Shown here piece by piece: positions 63,863-64,000 of a stretch of DNA of 64,000 bases. Source of the DNA: Bacillus sp. RO2. GTDB lineage: Bacteria; Bacillota; Bacilli; Bacillales; Bacillaceae_I. The stretch is from positions 124,001 to 188,000 of the forward strand of contig NZ_JAAXCU010000048.1 in assembly GCF_012911845.1 (NCBI RefSeq), in the 5' to 3' direction. The position numbers and the translations under genes are program-made. The notes beneath the pieces were generated by a model, which saw only the letters and a list, made by a program, of their open reading frames with translations, did no database searches and was not told where the DNA came from. Each line of letters starts with the position of its first letter. Position 1 is the first letter of the stretch.

Positions 63863-64000
63863 TTATTTTATAGAACCAATATATGATAAAGAATTTACTT
63901 CAGCAGAATCATAGGAACCTTCTAGTATTTTTCTAATATCTTCAAGCATCGTCGGGAGGTCAACATCTTCTCCTTGTTTACCAGAGAAGGGTTCAGCAAC
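63863..64000 (-). CDS. C-terminus of a protein resembling F1-type ATPase beta subunits
   Basis: 45 codons and a stop at the window edge, minus strand; the start lies outside. VAEPFSGKQGEDVDLPTMLE followed by DIRKILEGSYDS and SYIGSIK resembles the end of F1-ATPase beta (VAEQFTGQPG...GFKEILEGKYD...LVG) but lacks the longer tail of Bacillus AtpD. It could be a second F- or N-type ATPase beta, or another ATPase. Weak evidence from so short a piece. Confidence 0.5.
   Translation of the reverse strand, partial: VAEPFSGKQGEDVDLPTMLEDIRKILEGSYDSAEVNSLSYIGSIK

Overview
The window looks like a chromosomal segment of an endospore-forming, low-GC Gram-positive bacterium of the family Bacillaceae (Bacillus/Sutcliffiella-like; the genus is an inference). 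Spore genes are present (sspO, sspP, sspN, tlp, a GerPA/GerPF-type gene, spo0M). Ribosome binding sites are strong AGGAGG types with several TTG/GTG starts. Gene order around aconitase follows Bacillus subtilis: sspP, sspO, citB, a YneN-like thioredoxin, sspN, tlp, yneP, yneQ, yneR ... plsY, yneT, parE, parC.

Layout. 0-7 kb: the end of a MoxR/DUF58/membrane-protein operon, then proline synthesis (proI, proB, proA), with proB and proA separated by about 350 bp of structured Bacillus-type repeats. 7-14 kb: small unknown genes, a selenocysteine tRNA on the minus strand, an AAA ATPase with a DUF429 protein, two GyrI-like proteins, and a GntR (YtrA-like)-ABC transporter operon. 14-21.5 kb: a selenocysteine (Sec) module: gerPF-like gene overlapping selB; selD, whose catalytic codon is an in-frame UGA; a 79-residue CxxU SelW/Rdx-type selenoprotein gene; and selA. 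Two inverted-orientation arrays of a short motif repeated every 21 bp lie on either side of this module. 22-29 kb: aconitase and the spore-protein/yne cluster. 29-43 kb: an accessory block (CapA-like, S9 peptidase, RND pump, an AAC(6')-like acetyltransferase, spo0M and several small enzymes) between yneR and plsY. 44-48.5 kb: topoisomerase IV. 48.5-57.8 kb: a third 21-bp array, two small enzymes, a broken LAGLIDADG homing endonuclease gene, an MFS pump with its HxlR regulator, and a TetR-regulated ABC exporter. 57.8-64 kb: an ECF-type sigma factor with a ClpP, fumarase, TrhO, a secreted glucoamylase-like protein and the tail of an F1-ATPase-beta-like gene.

The most notable content is the Sec-decoding set. 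tRNA-Sec, SelA, SelB, a UGA-containing SelD and a UGA-containing Rdx protein all occur within about 12 kb, and both selenoprotein genes are invisible or truncated under standard translation. Nothing in the window is a CRISPR array, prophage or intact insertion sequence. The three 21-bp-periodic intergenic arrays are the feature I could least explain.
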